From positions 1-35,407 of the forward strand of contig JAUMTX010000021.1 in assembly GCA_030530985.1 (NCBI GenBank): a stretch of 35,407 nucleotides of DNA, given 5' to 3'. Origin of the DNA: Corynebacterium sp. GTDB taxonomy: Bacteria > Actinomycetota > Actinomycetes > Mycobacteriales > Mycobacteriaceae. The translations under genes and the position numbers were made by a program. The notes below the pieces were generated by a model. The model was not told the origin of the DNA, searched no databases, and worked only from the letters and a program-made list of their open reading frames with translations. Shown here one piece after another: positions 1-8,059 of the stretch (its first letter is position 1; every line of letters begins with the position of its first letter).

Positions 1-5
1 ATCCA

Positions 6-40
6 GGAGAGATGCTCACAGGCATCTCTCCCTTATTTTA
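6..40 (+). terminator. Rho-independent terminator of a gene left of the window
   Basis: A perfect 10-bp stem (6-15 with 22-31) closes a 6-nt loop and is followed by a T-rich run on the plus strand. It would end a plus-strand transcript coming from outside the window. No gene body is visible before it. Confidence 0.75.
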
Positions 41-290
41 CTTTCCCCTACCTACGCATCAACACATTTCTGCCTATATCCCAAAAAGCCTACTACTGTC
101 AGTACCCTGGGTAGTACCGGAACCTAGAAGAGCAATAATCACATTGTTATTCCTACGACGAGCAGGGAATATAATTGTCCGCTTTTCATCAAGGTTATCG
201 GTGAAAGAGGAAATCAGTGGAACTTTGTCTACTCCGCTGTGCCTCAAGGCTGTGAGCGCATGCCAGTTGTGGCATGGCGTGAAATGGCAA
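41..290. other. Intergenic stretch with no gene seen
   Basis: Between the edge terminator and the cutinase terminator I see no convincing coding region, tRNA or other RNA. A plus-strand open frame from 12 to 341 lacks a ribosome binding site, runs through both terminators and resembles no family I know. Short inverted repeats (for example around 106-120) are too weak to name. Confidence 0.5.
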
Positions 291-324
291 ACGCACCCGG
301 CGGAATCTTATTCCACGGGTGCGT
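291..324 (-). terminator. Terminator after the cutinase gene, possibly bidirectional
   Basis: A 9-bp stem (291-299 with 316-324) is extended by a second 5-bp stem (302-306 with 310-314) around a 3-nt loop. It begins 14 nt past the cutinase stop. The T-run is short on the minus strand and better on the plus strand (TCTTTT), so it may stop transcripts from both sides. Confidence 0.65.
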
Positions 325-337
325 CTTTTAGTTTGTG

Positions 338-2074
338 CTAGGTGGTGGCCACCACGGTATCCAAGAGAGTGACAAAGTCAAAGCCCAGGATATTGAGATT
401 GCCATAGGCATCGAGGCTGCCAGTCTCATGGAGGAAGTCAATGAGCGGATTGAGGTCCGCATTGAGGCGAGGAATCTCACCATCTTCCATGAGGCGGTTG
501 AGCTGGTCGGTGTATTCCACACGGATACCGGCCGCATAGACCAGGTTCAGCCAGCTGAAGTAGAGGCGAACACCGGCATCGCCATAGGCGGTGCGGATGA
601 GTTCAATGCGCTGTTCAATTGGCACATTCCAGTTTTGAATCTGGCTGACCAGGAGTTCACCCATGGTGGTGTCATAGTCATGGTCACCCTGAACATAGAT
701 GGCCGACTTCACGCGGGAATTGGTGCCGTCCATCTTTGTGCCCCAGCTATACACGGCAGGGATACGGGAGATGAACTGGTCATCCAGGTAGATTTCCAAA
801 TCCAGGGCCATGGCGGCAGCCGGTGGCAGGAAGTAGGCGAATGCACCGGAGGCGCCCACACCAATGGTGCCCACGCCTTCAAAGACCTGGCCATTAACAG
901 CCACGCCACGCACATGAACAGTGTGGCTGGTATTCACATCGCGAATATTCTGTGCAATATTCATGTAATTCAAACCAGGGCCCACAGTGGCAATGGCATT
1001 GACATTAATGCCCGGGGTGCGACCAAGGGCATCCATGGCCTGAGCATACATGGCGTCCAGGTACTGCACGTTATTGTAGTAGCCGAACTTTTCAGCAATT
1101 TCAGGCTTGGAGATTCGCGTAATCATATTGCCGTAGGCGGTGTGCATTTCCACACCCTGGATGGTTTCACCACTGTGGGTATCACAAACCAAGTCGCCCG
1201 GTACACAGTAGGAGGCAATCTGACCGGCGTGGGAATCGCGGTACTCATCCAGGGCCGGATAGTACAGACCGAATGGGGTGCCCTGGGTGACGGCACGGCT
1301 CACACCACCAACAGGGTTGGTTGGCTGACCATACACCCAGGCCTCAGTATTTTCAGGGCCTTCAATGCGGCGGGATGGGTCGCCCAAAAGGAAGATCTTC
1401 TTTACGCGATCCATGAGGTACTGCTCATCGGTATTGGTGATACGAGCAGTGGCGTTATTGATAACATCGGCACCCTGAGAATAGCCAGCAAGAATCAGGT
1501 TTGGTGGGTTATCGCCGCAGGCATCAAAAACATGGTGGAGGGCCGCAATGAGCTGGTCGCCACCCTTGTGCACCGAGTTACGGTACTTATCGGTGCTGAC
1601 CTCAGGGCCGCCGAGGAAGCTAATTGCCTGGGCTGGGTAGACCAGGGTTGCTACAGGGATGCCCATATTGGCGCGCACGGCACCATCACCAAGGTAGCCG
1701 CCACCGGTAAGCTTACGGCGACCAAGCTGGTATGGGGAGTCCGCCCACAGGTCATCGCCCACCTGCTGGTAGGTCAACGTATCAGGCTGATCCCAACCCC
1801 ATGGGTCCTCACTGGAGCCGCGAACAATGAGCACCAAGTCGGTGCCGCAACGCTGGCTTGGGCTAAGCAGTACATCATTGCCACGAAGCACGGCTGGGTA
1901 GTCTTTAAAGAGCCAACCGGTACCGGTAGAATGCACCAAATCAGCGGTGGCGGTATTGTACCAACGCTCAATAGGGGTATCTGCATTTGCACTGGAGGTA
2001 TTGATTGGCGCAACACCCACCACCATGAGCAGAGCGGCAAGAATGCTGCCTAGAACACGTACTGACTTATTCAC
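338..2074 (-). CDS. Secreted cutinase-family serine esterase with long C-terminal extension
   Basis: The 578-residue product starts with a signal peptide (about 1-31, cleavage after ANA). Residues 75-315 carry the cutinase signature: nucleophile motif GYSQG with Ser199, the C-x-P-G-D-L-V-C segment with Cys290, Asp294 and Cys297, and His311 in a H-x-x-Y context. Cutinase-like proteins of mycolate-bearing actinobacteria are secreted carboxylesterases or lipases acting on acyl esters. Typical members have about 200-300 residues. Here about 230 more residues (350-578) follow, which I do not recognise and which have no obvious membrane anchor. The start is GTG, with no Shine-Dalgarno but a -10 element 6 nt upstream, so the mRNA is probably leaderless. 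It lies 28 nt after rmlA and may also be read from the rml operon. The esterase call is firm; the substrate is unknown. Confidence 0.85.
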   Translation of the reverse strand: MNKSVRVLGSILAALLMVVGVAPINTSSANADTPIERWYNTATADLVHSTGTGWLFKDYPAVLRGNDVLLSPSQRCGTDLVLIVRGSSEDPWGWDQPDTLTYQQVGDDLWADSPYQLGRRKLTGGGYLGDGAVRANMGIPVATLVYPAQAISFLGGPEVSTDKYRNSVHKGGDQLIAALHHVFDACGDNPPNLILAGYSQGADVINNATARITNTDEQYLMDRVKKIFLLGDPSRRIEGPENTEAWVYGQPTNPVGGVSRAVTQGTPFGLYYPALDEYRDSHAGQIASYCVPGDLVCDTHSGETIQGVEMHTAYGNMITRISKPEIAEKFGYYNNVQYLDAMYAQAMDALGRTPGINVNAIATVGPGLNYMNIAQNIRDVNTSHTVHVRGVAVNGQVFEGVGTIGVGASGAFAYFLPPAAAMALDLEIYLDDQFISRIPAVYSWGTKMDGTNSRVKSAIYVQGDHDYDTTMGELLVSQIQNWNVPIEQRIELIRTAYGDAGVRLYFSWLNLVYAAGIRVEYTDQLNRLMEDGEIPRLNADLNPLIDFLHETGSLDAYGNLNILGFDFVTLLDTVVATT

Positions 2075-2080
2075 GGTTCT

Positions 2081-2086
2081 ATCATA
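2081..2086 (-). promoter_or_regulatory. -10 element of a leaderless cutinase promoter
   Basis: TATGAT on the minus strand lies exactly 6 nt before the GTG start at 2074, which puts +1 at the start codon. No good -35 hexamer is visible and there is no Shine-Dalgarno sequence. Leaderless mRNAs of this geometry are common in actinobacteria. Confidence 0.5.
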
Positions 2087-2102
2087 GTGGAGTTATGCAA
2101 TT

Positions 2103-2963
2103 TTAAGCTAAAAGATCCTTCAGATAGAGCCCGTACCCAGAACTGAGCAAGTTTTCGGCAGCGGCTGTCAATTCTTCATCGGTAATATAGCCCATGCGCC
2201 AGGCCACTTCCTCCGGGCAGCCAATTTTGAGTCCTTGGCGTTGCTCAATGGCCCGCACAAAATCCCCGGCGGCCATTAATAGATCCGTGGTTCCTGTATC
2301 CAACCAGGCAGTTCCGCGCGGAAGAACCTCAACATGGAGGCGTCCTTCTTCCAAATAGCGGCGGTTAATATCCGTAATTTCCAATTCACCACGGGCACTA
2401 GGGGTGAGCTCACGGGCATACTGGACCACATTATTATCGTAGAAATACAGGCCCGGAACCGCATAGCGGGACTTGGGATGAGTGGGCTTCTCCTCCAGGG
2501 AGATTGCTTTGTGATTCTGGTCAAATTCCACCACACCATAGGCGGCAGGATCGGAGACCTGGTAGGCGAAAATGCTCGCACCGTCCAGGCTATTGAAGCG
2601 GCGCAGCTGGGTGCCCAAACCCGGACCATAGAAAATATTATCCCCAAGGACCAGGGCCACCGAGTCATCGCCGATATGCTCCGCACCGAGGATAAAGGCC
2701 TCAGCCAATCCGCGCGGTGCATCCTGGGCCACATAGCTCAGGCGAATACCAAACTGGCTGCCATCGCCTAGGAGGCGCTCAAATTGGCTTTGGTCCTCCG
2801 GGGTGGTGATGATCAAAATATCGCGAATCCCCGCAAGCATGAGGGTGGACAGCGGATAGTAGATCATTGGCTTGTCATAGACGGGGACAAGCTGCTTGCT
2901 CACCGCGCGGGTGATGGGAAAGAGTCGGGAGCCAGTACCACCAGCAAGAATAATGCCCTTCAC
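2103..2963 (-). CDS. rmlA: Glucose-1-phosphate thymidylyltransferase (RmlA)
   Basis: RmlA makes dTDP-glucose from dTTP and glucose-1-phosphate, the first step to dTDP-L-rhamnose. The 286-residue length is normal. Residues 8-18 hold the nucleotide-binding GGTGSRL-type loop, followed by the Lys-containing [12 protein letters not shown] segment and, further on, LGDNIFYG, all typical of the family. The GTG start overlaps the rmlC stop by one base (TAGTG), so translation is coupled. In corynebacteria and mycobacteria the rhamnose made by this pathway sits in the linker joining arabinogalactan to peptidoglycan, so the operon probably serves cell-wall synthesis. Confidence 0.93.
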   Translation of the reverse strand: MKGIILAGGTGSRLFPITRAVSKQLVPVYDKPMIYYPLSTLMLAGIRDILIITTPEDQSQFERLLGDGSQFGIRLSYVAQDAPRGLAEAFILGAEHIGDDSVALVLGDNIFYGPGLGTQLRRFNSLDGASIFAYQVSDPAAYGVVEFDQNHKAISLEEKPTHPKSRYAVPGLYFYDNNVVQYARELTPSARGELEITDINRRYLEEGRLHVEVLPRGTAWLDTGTTDLLMAAGDFVRAIEQRQGLKIGCPEEVAWRMGYITDEELTAAAENLLSSGYGLYLKDLLA

Positions 2964-3484
2964 TATTCCGCCTCCCGATCCTTCTCCGAAAGAATATAGT
3001 CCGCCGGGTCAATGCTTGGGGCAAGCTCCTGCCAATCAATGCGCATGGGGCTTAGTCCCCTGTCCACATCCGGCTGGTATTCGCAGCTGGTCAGGTAAAA
3101 GACTGTGGAATCCTCCACCGCAATAAAGCCGTGGGCATAGTTTTCCGGCACGAAAACGGCGGTGCGCTCCTCGCTGGATAGCTCCACAGCCATATATTCA
3201 TTCCGCTCATAGTCCAAAATGACATCCACAATGCGGCCGGCCGCGCACATCACATACTTGGCCTGACCTGGTGGGTTGAGGGTATAGTGCATGCCGCGAA
3301 TGGTACCCCGGCGCGAAAAACTCACATTGGCTTGGCGCAGGTCGAGCTGCCCGCCGGCCTCTGCCAGGGCCGATGCTTTGAAGGCCTCTGCAAAATGGCC
3401 ACGGTCATCCGGGAAAATGCGTGGTCGGTGAATATAAACTCCGGGCAGGGATTCCACGCGGCGTGCACGCTTACTGTCTCCCAT
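2963..3484 (-). CDS. rmlC: dTDP-4-dehydrorhamnose 3,5-epimerase-family protein (RmlC)
   Basis: The 173-residue cupin protein has the RmlC core: R-G-M-H-Y with His66, the P-x-Q-A-K-Y-V segment, [10 protein letters not shown] with His118, and Tyr130 and Tyr136 in the usual region. RmlC epimerises C3 and C5 of dTDP-4-keto-6-deoxyglucose. It is slightly shorter than most RmlC proteins, mainly at the C-terminus. The start ATG overlaps the rmlB stop by one base (TAATG). From memory, Corynebacterium glutamicum has RmlC fused to the reductase RmlD; here there is no RmlD part and no rmlD nearby. A related epimerase making a different dTDP-deoxysugar remains possible. Confidence 0.85.
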   Translation of the reverse strand: MGDSKRARRVESLPGVYIHRPRIFPDDRGHFAEAFKASALAEAGGQLDLRQANVSFSRRGTIRGMHYTLNPPGQAKYVMCAAGRIVDVILDYERNEYMAVELSSEERTAVFVPENYAHGFIAVEDSTVFYLTSCEYQPDVDRGLSPMRIDWQELAPSIDPADYILSEKDREAE

Positions 3485-4512
3485 TAGGCTTTAGCCTGTC
3501 CTTTCGCGTATCGACGCTCCGAGGCAAGGAACTGCTCCCGTACCTCGTCTACGTGCTCTTTGTACCATTCAATAGTGGCTGCGAGGCCTTCTTCAAAACT
3601 ATAAACCGGCTTCCATCCCAGGGCCTCCACGGACTGTGGGTCCAGGGCGTAGCGGCGGTCGTGGCCCGCACGGTCCTCAATATATGTTATTTCTGTGCCA
3701 GGAATGTGCTGGGCAATAAAGTCCACAATATCGCGGTTGCTGCGCACATTGCGGGCACTAATCAAATAGTTCTGCCCCATCTCGCCCCATTCCAGAATGG
3801 CCCAGACAGCAGAGTTGTGGTCATAGACATGAATCCAGTCGCGCTCATTGCGGCCATCACCATAGAGGACCACAGGCTCACCGTGGAGGGCGCGCAGAAT
3901 CTGGCGAGGAATGAGCTTTTCTGTGTGCTGGCGTGGACCAAAATTATTGGTGCAATTGGAGATGGTGGCCTGCAGACCATAGGTGCGGATGGCCGCCTGG
4001 ATGCAATAATCCGAGGCTGCCTTGGAGGCCGCATAGGGGCTGGATGGGCGGTATGGGGAGTCCAAGGTGAACATCTCCCCACTGCCGATCTCCAAATCGC
4101 CATAGACCTCATCGGTGGAAATATGGTGGAGGCGAATGCCACGGTCGGCACAGACCTTGGCCACATGCATGGCCCCTTCCACATTGGAGCGCATAAAGAG
4201 CTCCGGGTGGGTGATGGAAATATCCACATGGGATTCGGCCGCAAAGTTAATCACCGCATCCGGCTTGAACTCATCCACGACCTGCTCAAAAAGAGCATCA
4301 CAAATATCGCCCTGCACGAGGCGAGCATTGCTTGGAATATTGGCAGGGTTGCCCGCATAGCCCAGGGAATCATAGATAAGAATCTCCACCTCACGTGGAT
4401 ATTCCTCCAAGGAATAGTGGGCGAAATTGGATCCAATAAACCCCGCACCGCCGGTTACCAATAACCGGGAGAGATTACGTGCGGGGTTAATCCTAACCAT
4501 GGCTTCATGCAT
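3484..4512 (-). CDS. rmlB: dTDP-glucose 4,6-dehydratase (RmlB)
   Basis: This extended short-chain dehydrogenase (342 residues) has the NAD-binding GGAGFIG at 21-27, the catalytic T-D-E (133-135) and Tyr160-x-x-x-Lys164. It dehydrates dTDP-glucose to dTDP-4-keto-6-deoxyglucose, the step between RmlA and RmlC. The family ends and length are complete. The ATG at 4512 is only 9 nt from the ccsB stop and lacks a Shine-Dalgarno; an in-frame ATG at 4500 is the alternative start and also has none. It opens the rmlB-rmlC-rmlA run, whose members overlap by one base each. Confidence 0.92.
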   Translation of the reverse strand: MHEAMVRINPARNLSRLLVTGGAGFIGSNFAHYSLEEYPREVEILIYDSLGYAGNPANIPSNARLVQGDICDALFEQVVDEFKPDAVINFAAESHVDISITHPELFMRSNVEGAMHVAKVCADRGIRLHHISTDEVYGDLEIGSGEMFTLDSPYRPSSPYAASKAASDYCIQAAIRTYGLQATISNCTNNFGPRQHTEKLIPRQILRALHGEPVVLYGDGRNERDWIHVYDHNSAVWAILEWGEMGQNYLISARNVRSNRDIVDFIAQHIPGTEITYIEDRAGHDRRYALDPQSVEALGWKPVYSFEEGLAATIEWYKEHVDEVREQFLASERRYAKGQAKA

Positions 4513-4518
4513 GGTTTT

Positions 4519-4524
4519 AGCTTA
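4519..4524 (-). promoter_or_regulatory. Possible -10 element for rmlB
   Basis: TAAGCT on the minus strand lies 6 nt before the rmlB ATG, the spacing expected for a leaderless start. A second copy of the same hexamer ends 5 nt further upstream. No -35 is evident, and the element overlaps the ccsB stop codon, so read-through from the ccs genes is equally possible. Confidence 0.3.
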
Positions 4525-5514
4525 GCTTACACCTGCATAAGAGTGCATGCCTGGGAAGATCAGGTTAATGAAGAAGAGGTTAAAGACCATTGCTGCCAGG
4601 GCCAAAATATTAATCACAGCAGCACGGTTATTCTTCCAACCAGAGGTTGCGCGGGCGTGAAGATAGCCGGCGTAGAGAACCCAGGTAACAAAGGACATAA
4701 CTTCCTTTGGATCCCAGTTCCAGAAACGACCCCAGGCGGACTCTGCCCAAATGGCACCAAACATAATGCCCAAACCAAAGATAGGCAGGGTGAGCACCGC
4801 ACTGCGATACGCCAGGGCATCCAGGGCCTTGAGGTCAGGCAGTGGCATGGCCACCTTGCCCCAGAAGCCCTTCTCCTGGCCCTTAGGCTGGTAGGAGCGC
4901 AGCAGGAAGAGCAGGGAGGCAATACCGGAAATCATGCCGATGCCCGCACCAATAGCTGCGGAGGACACGTGGATTGGGAACCAGAAGGACTTGAGACTTG
5001 GCACCACATCGCCGGCAGCCAGGTAGAGCTTCATGCCACCATAGAACAGCAGGCCCAGCATTGGGGTGAGAATCCATGGCCACAGAACACGGCGGGCACG
5101 GTTATAAATAACCAGGCCGGCAACAACCATGGCAACCAGGCTCACCACATTGATGTACTCATAGAGATTGCCCCATGGGAAGCGCTTGACCGAGAGGCCA
5201 CGAGTCACCACAGAGACAGCCTGAATAATAATGCCCAGCCAAATAATGGCCTGGGTCATGCCACCAAACTTCGCAGCAGACCTATCAGCACGTTCCTGCT
5301 CAGGAGTCAGGACCACGTCGTCAGTTCCACCGGTCGGGGTGGCCTCGCCAGCCCCGGCCGCGCCGACATCGCCGGCCCCGACCGCCACCTTGCTGCGAAC
5401 ATTCACCTCTTTGATATAGGTGATGAGAGACAGCACCAGGGCAAAGACATAGATGACGACAGCAGTTTTATAGCACGTGTCCGAGAAAGACGCGAGCGAT
5501 TGGTTGACAAGCAT
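4522..5514 (-). CDS. ccsB: System II cytochrome c biogenesis heme-handling protein CcsB (ResC/CcsA family)
   Basis: The product is a polytopic membrane protein of 330 residues. The tryptophan-rich heme-binding WWD segment WGRFWNWDPKE sits at 261-271, with His182, His286 and His324 as likely heme ligands in flanking loops or helices. With ResB it forms the system II synthase that carries heme across the membrane and attaches it to CXXCH apocytochromes. Residues 43-66 form a Gly/Ala-rich, very GC-rich linker that looks inserted relative to the rest. The start ATG has no close Shine-Dalgarno: an AAGGTG lies 14 nt away, inside a large palindrome. A TATTCT -10 lies 7 nt upstream, so it may have its own leaderless promoter besides resB read-through. 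Confidence 0.9.
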   Translation of the reverse strand: MLVNQSLASFSDTCYKTAVVIYVFALVLSLITYIKEVNVRSKVAVGAGDVGAAGAGEATPTGGTDDVVLTPEQERADRSAAKFGGMTQAIIWLGIIIQAVSVVTRGLSVKRFPWGNLYEYINVVSLVAMVVAGLVIYNRARRVLWPWILTPMLGLLFYGGMKLYLAAGDVVPSLKSFWFPIHVSSAAIGAGIGMISGIASLLFLLRSYQPKGQEKGFWGKVAMPLPDLKALDALAYRSAVLTLPIFGLGIMFGAIWAESAWGRFWNWDPKEVMSFVTWVLYAGYLHARATSGWKNNRAAVINILALAAMVFNLFFINLIFPGMHSYAGVS

Positions 5515-5521
5515 GTTTAAT

Positions 5522-5567
5522 AGAATATCACCTTAGGCTAATCAACGTAATTAACCTAAGGTGATAT
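5522..5567 (-). promoter_or_regulatory. Palindrome overlapping the putative ccsB promoter
   Basis: A perfect 13-bp inverted repeat (5525-5537 with 5555-5567), extendable inward with one mismatch, fills the resB-ccsB gap. A minus-strand -10 TATTCT (5522-5527) lies 7 nt before the ccsB ATG, and a TTACGT (5545-5550) lies at -35 spacing, so the palindrome covers the promoter. The inner half-sites TTAGGTTAA and TTAGGCTAA resemble DtxR half-sites, but their spacing is too wide for a standard 19-bp box. As RNA it would be a strong hairpin without a U-run, so it is not a normal terminator. Confidence 0.5.
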
Positions 5568-5582
5568 GGGGCTGAAATTTTT

Positions 5583-7241
5583 CTACTCTTCTTCCTCTGG
5601 GTCAGGCAAATCCAGAAGACGACGGTGGAAGCGATCATATTCCTCGCCCCAACCGGCACGGTCAGTACGAGCCAAACCAGCAGTTTCGATCACCCAGACG
5701 CTGCCAGAGGCAGCGTCTCCCGAGCCGCCCGCTGCACCGTAAGCAGTGTCGGAGACACTGCTTACGCGGACCCAGATGCGGCGGCGCTTAATGAGCAGGC
5801 TGCCCATGAGGGCCACAAGCATAACCACAGTGGAAACCAGGACCCAAATCTGTGTTGGGTCGCGGGAAACCTGGAGGTTAACAAAGTCCTCGGCACCGTC
5901 GAAAGTAATCTTGGTGCCATCATCCAAAGTGGTGGTTTCACCAACCAGGAGATTCACACGCTCCACCTTCTGCAAGGCACCAGAGTGCATCTGACTGGTA
6001 TCCAGGCTAAAGAGATTCTGGCCACGGCCAGTATCCAAGCCATTATCGCCACGATAAATATCAATGGCCAAACCAGGATTAGAGAGCACAGGGCTCACCG
6101 AACGCATAGAGGAGGTCGAAGTGGTCTGACCATCCTCAGTAATCACACCATCAAAGCTGGCGGTCGGGGCAAAAAGACCCTGAATAGCCAACTGGTTCTG
6201 GCGGCGCGTGTACTCATCCGGATACATGCCGGCAGGAGGATCAAAACGCATCGCACCAGTGGACAAGAAAGTATTCATCTCCATTGGGGCAAACTGCACC
6301 ATCTGGGTGCGGGACTCACCATTAGGCCAAGTAACCGTCACACGAGGGGCAAAACCATGGCCCTGCAAATACACACGGGTGCCCTCAATACGAAGAGGAT
6401 GATTCACCTTCAAGGTATACGGCTTCCACGTATCCTCAGGGCTAAAAATCTCATCGCCCACAGCATAGGTAATATCCGAAGTAAACATGGAGGCAGAACC
6501 ATTCGGATTATAATCCGCAGTGAAGTTCTTGACGTCTACGCAGAAGGGTGCGAGATCGGTGCCGTCGAAAAGCGCACCGCCGCGGACAGTATCAAAATTC
6601 GCAAGAGCCGTATTACAGAACTGCGAATTCGCATTATTCGTCACCACAATGACCTGGCCCTCATAGTAAACCATGCGGCCAAGGCCGATAGTGACAAGGA
6701 GAGCCACGAGGCCGAGGTGGAAAACAAGGTTGAAGAACTCGCGGAGGTAACCACGCTCAGCAGAAAGGGAAAAACCACCCTTACGGTCCTGCTCAGGGGA
6801 ATATTCCGCAATCTTCCAGCCGCGCAAAAGACCACGCGCCTTAGCCAAAACAGCCTGCTCATCAGCAAACTGGCCCGGCACCGTGCGGGTGGAATTACTC
6901 AACGGCAAGCGCTCCAAATTACGCGGGGCACGAACCGGCTTAGTGCGCAACTGGTGATAATGATCCCACGTACGAGGAAGAATACAGCCAATCAAAGAAA
7001 TGAAAAGCAGCACATAGATAGCGGTAAACCAGCTCGAAGAGAAGACATCAAAAAGCTGGAGCTTATCGTAAATCTCCGCGGTACGACCATTAGCAGCAAT
7101 ATAGGAATCCACCTGGGACTCCGACACATTACGCTGCGGCAGGACAGCACCAGGAATGGCGGCAATGGCCAAAAGGAAGAGCAAAGCCAAAGCCGTGCGC
7201 ATACTAGTGAGCCAATGCCAGGCTGATTTCAAATACTTCAT
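5583..7241 (-). CDS. resB: System II cytochrome c biogenesis protein ResB
   Basis: The 552-residue protein has the ResB layout: a first membrane helix near 17-37 ending in PGAVLPQ, a second near 71-90, a third near 170-195 containing F-H-L-G (a likely heme-ligand His), a large extracytoplasmic domain, and a last helix near 468-496. ResB works with CcsB in heme delivery and ligation. After the last helix comes a short Ser/Gly/Ala linker encoded by two perfect DNA hairpins, then a conserved-looking W-x-x-E-Y-D-R-F-H segment and an acidic tail. It lies 15 nt after ccdA in the same direction. Confidence 0.9.
   Translation of the reverse strand: MKYLKSAWHWLTSMRTALALLFLLAIAAIPGAVLPQRNVSESQVDSYIAANGRTAEIYDKLQLFDVFSSSWFTAIYVLLFISLIGCILPRTWDHYHQLRTKPVRAPRNLERLPLSNSTRTVPGQFADEQAVLAKARGLLRGWKIAEYSPEQDRKGGFSLSAERGYLREFFNLVFHLGLVALLVTIGLGRMVYYEGQVIVVTNNANSQFCNTALANFDTVRGGALFDGTDLAPFCVDVKNFTADYNPNGSASMFTSDITYAVGDEIFSPEDTWKPYTLKVNHPLRIEGTRVYLQGHGFAPRVTVTWPNGESRTQMVQFAPMEMNTFLSTGAMRFDPPAGMYPDEYTRRQNQLAIQGLFAPTASFDGVITEDGQTTSTSSMRSVSPVLSNPGLAIDIYRGDNGLDTGRGQNLFSLDTSQMHSGALQKVERVNLLVGETTTLDDGTKITFDGAEDFVNLQVSRDPTQIWVLVSTVVMLVALMGSLLIKRRRIWVRVSSVSDTAYGAAGGSGDAASGSVWVIETAGLARTDRAGWGEEYDRFHRRLLDLPDPEEEE
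5696..5718. repeat. Perfect 10-bp hairpin with 3-nt loop inside resB
   Basis: AGACGCTGCC (5696-5705) and its exact complement (5709-5718) flank the loop AGA. It encodes part of the Gly/Ala/Ser linker near the ResB C-terminus. It is one of two such hairpins 19 nt apart. Confidence 0.7.
5738..5766. repeat. Perfect 13-bp hairpin with 3-nt loop inside resB
   Basis: CGTAAGCAGTGTC (5738-5750) pairs exactly with 5754-5766 around the loop GGA. It codes for the V-S-S-V-S-D-T-A-Y linker just after the last membrane helix of ResB. A perfect repeat of this length within a gene is unusual and may be an inserted palindromic element. Confidence 0.75.
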
Positions 7242-7256
7242 AGTGTGTCAATCAAT

Positions 7257-8048
7257 CTAAATGAGGGTGGCACCAAAGGACACAGTCCACTGGCGAACCC
7301 AGGCGATAAAGTAATCCCACAGGCCGCTGACCAAAGCCAGGCCAACAAGAACAAGCAGGACACCACCAATAATTTGCAGGTGACGAGAATGCTTACTCAA
7401 CCAGCCTACAGCGCCCATGGCGCGGGCCGAGCCAAGCGCCACGATAATAAAAGGAATTCCCAGGCCAAGGCAATAGAAGAGAATCAGGACCACGCCGCGC
7501 GCCGCAGTAGAACCACTCGTACCAGCAGAAATACTAATAATCGAAGCCAAAGTCGGGCCAAGGCACGGGGTCCAACCCAAGGCAAAAACGCCGCCCAAGA
7601 CGGGCGCGCCAATCCACGTGGACAGATTCTGCGGGTGGAAGCGCTTCTCATTCTGCAAAACAGGAATCAGGCCCATAAAAGCCAAACCCATAATCACAGT
7701 AATGACACCGCCGATTTTCTGCAGCAGCGCCGCATTCAAAGTCAAGGCACTAATCGCACCAAAAACCGTGACCGTGCCCAGGAGGAAAATCACGCTAAAA
7801 CCAAGGACAAACATGAGTGCCGCCCCGGCCACGCGGAAACGACCCTTCTTAGCCACAGCCACATTATTGCCCTCAATATCCATGCCGCCACCAACAATAG
7901 AGGCCAAATAGGACATATAGCCCGGCACCAAAGGCACCACACAAGGGGAGGCAAAAGACACCAAACCGGCCAGGGCGGCCGCCGCACAGGCAAGAAGCAG
8001 CGGGCCACTGGCCGTCAAATCGGCAAAAGCGGAAGCTGAAAAATCCAC
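7257..8048 (-). CDS. ccdA: Thiol-disulfide electron-transport membrane protein CcdA
   Basis: This polytopic membrane protein has 263 residues. The two conserved CcdA cysteines are in S-P-C-V-V-P-L-V-P-G-Y (Cys36) and G-W-T-P-C-L-G-P (Cys162). CcdA passes electrons from cytosolic thioredoxin to an extracytoplasmic thioredoxin-like protein, here most likely the neighbouring lipoprotein, which keeps apocytochrome c cysteines reduced for heme ligation. The GTG start follows the lipoprotein stop by 11 nt, with a GGCGGGG-type ribosome site between them. Confidence 0.92.
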   Translation of the reverse strand: MDFSASAFADLTASGPLLLACAAAALAGLVSFASPCVVPLVPGYMSYLASIVGGGMDIEGNNVAVAKKGRFRVAGAALMFVLGFSVIFLLGTVTVFGAISALTLNAALLQKIGGVITVIMGLAFMGLIPVLQNEKRFHPQNLSTWIGAPVLGGVFALGWTPCLGPTLASIISISAGTSGSTAARGVVLILFYCLGLGIPFIIVALGSARAMGAVGWLSKHSRHLQIIGGVLLVLVGLALVSGLWDYFIAWVRQWTVSFGATLI

Positions 8049-8059
8049 GAGCGCCCCGC

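Noticed and set aside
335..2053. Long plus-strand open frame opposite the cutinase gene
   Set aside because: It is a shadow of the codon bias of the minus-strand gene. It has no recognisable domain and no ribosome site, and the minus-strand product has clear catalytic motifs.
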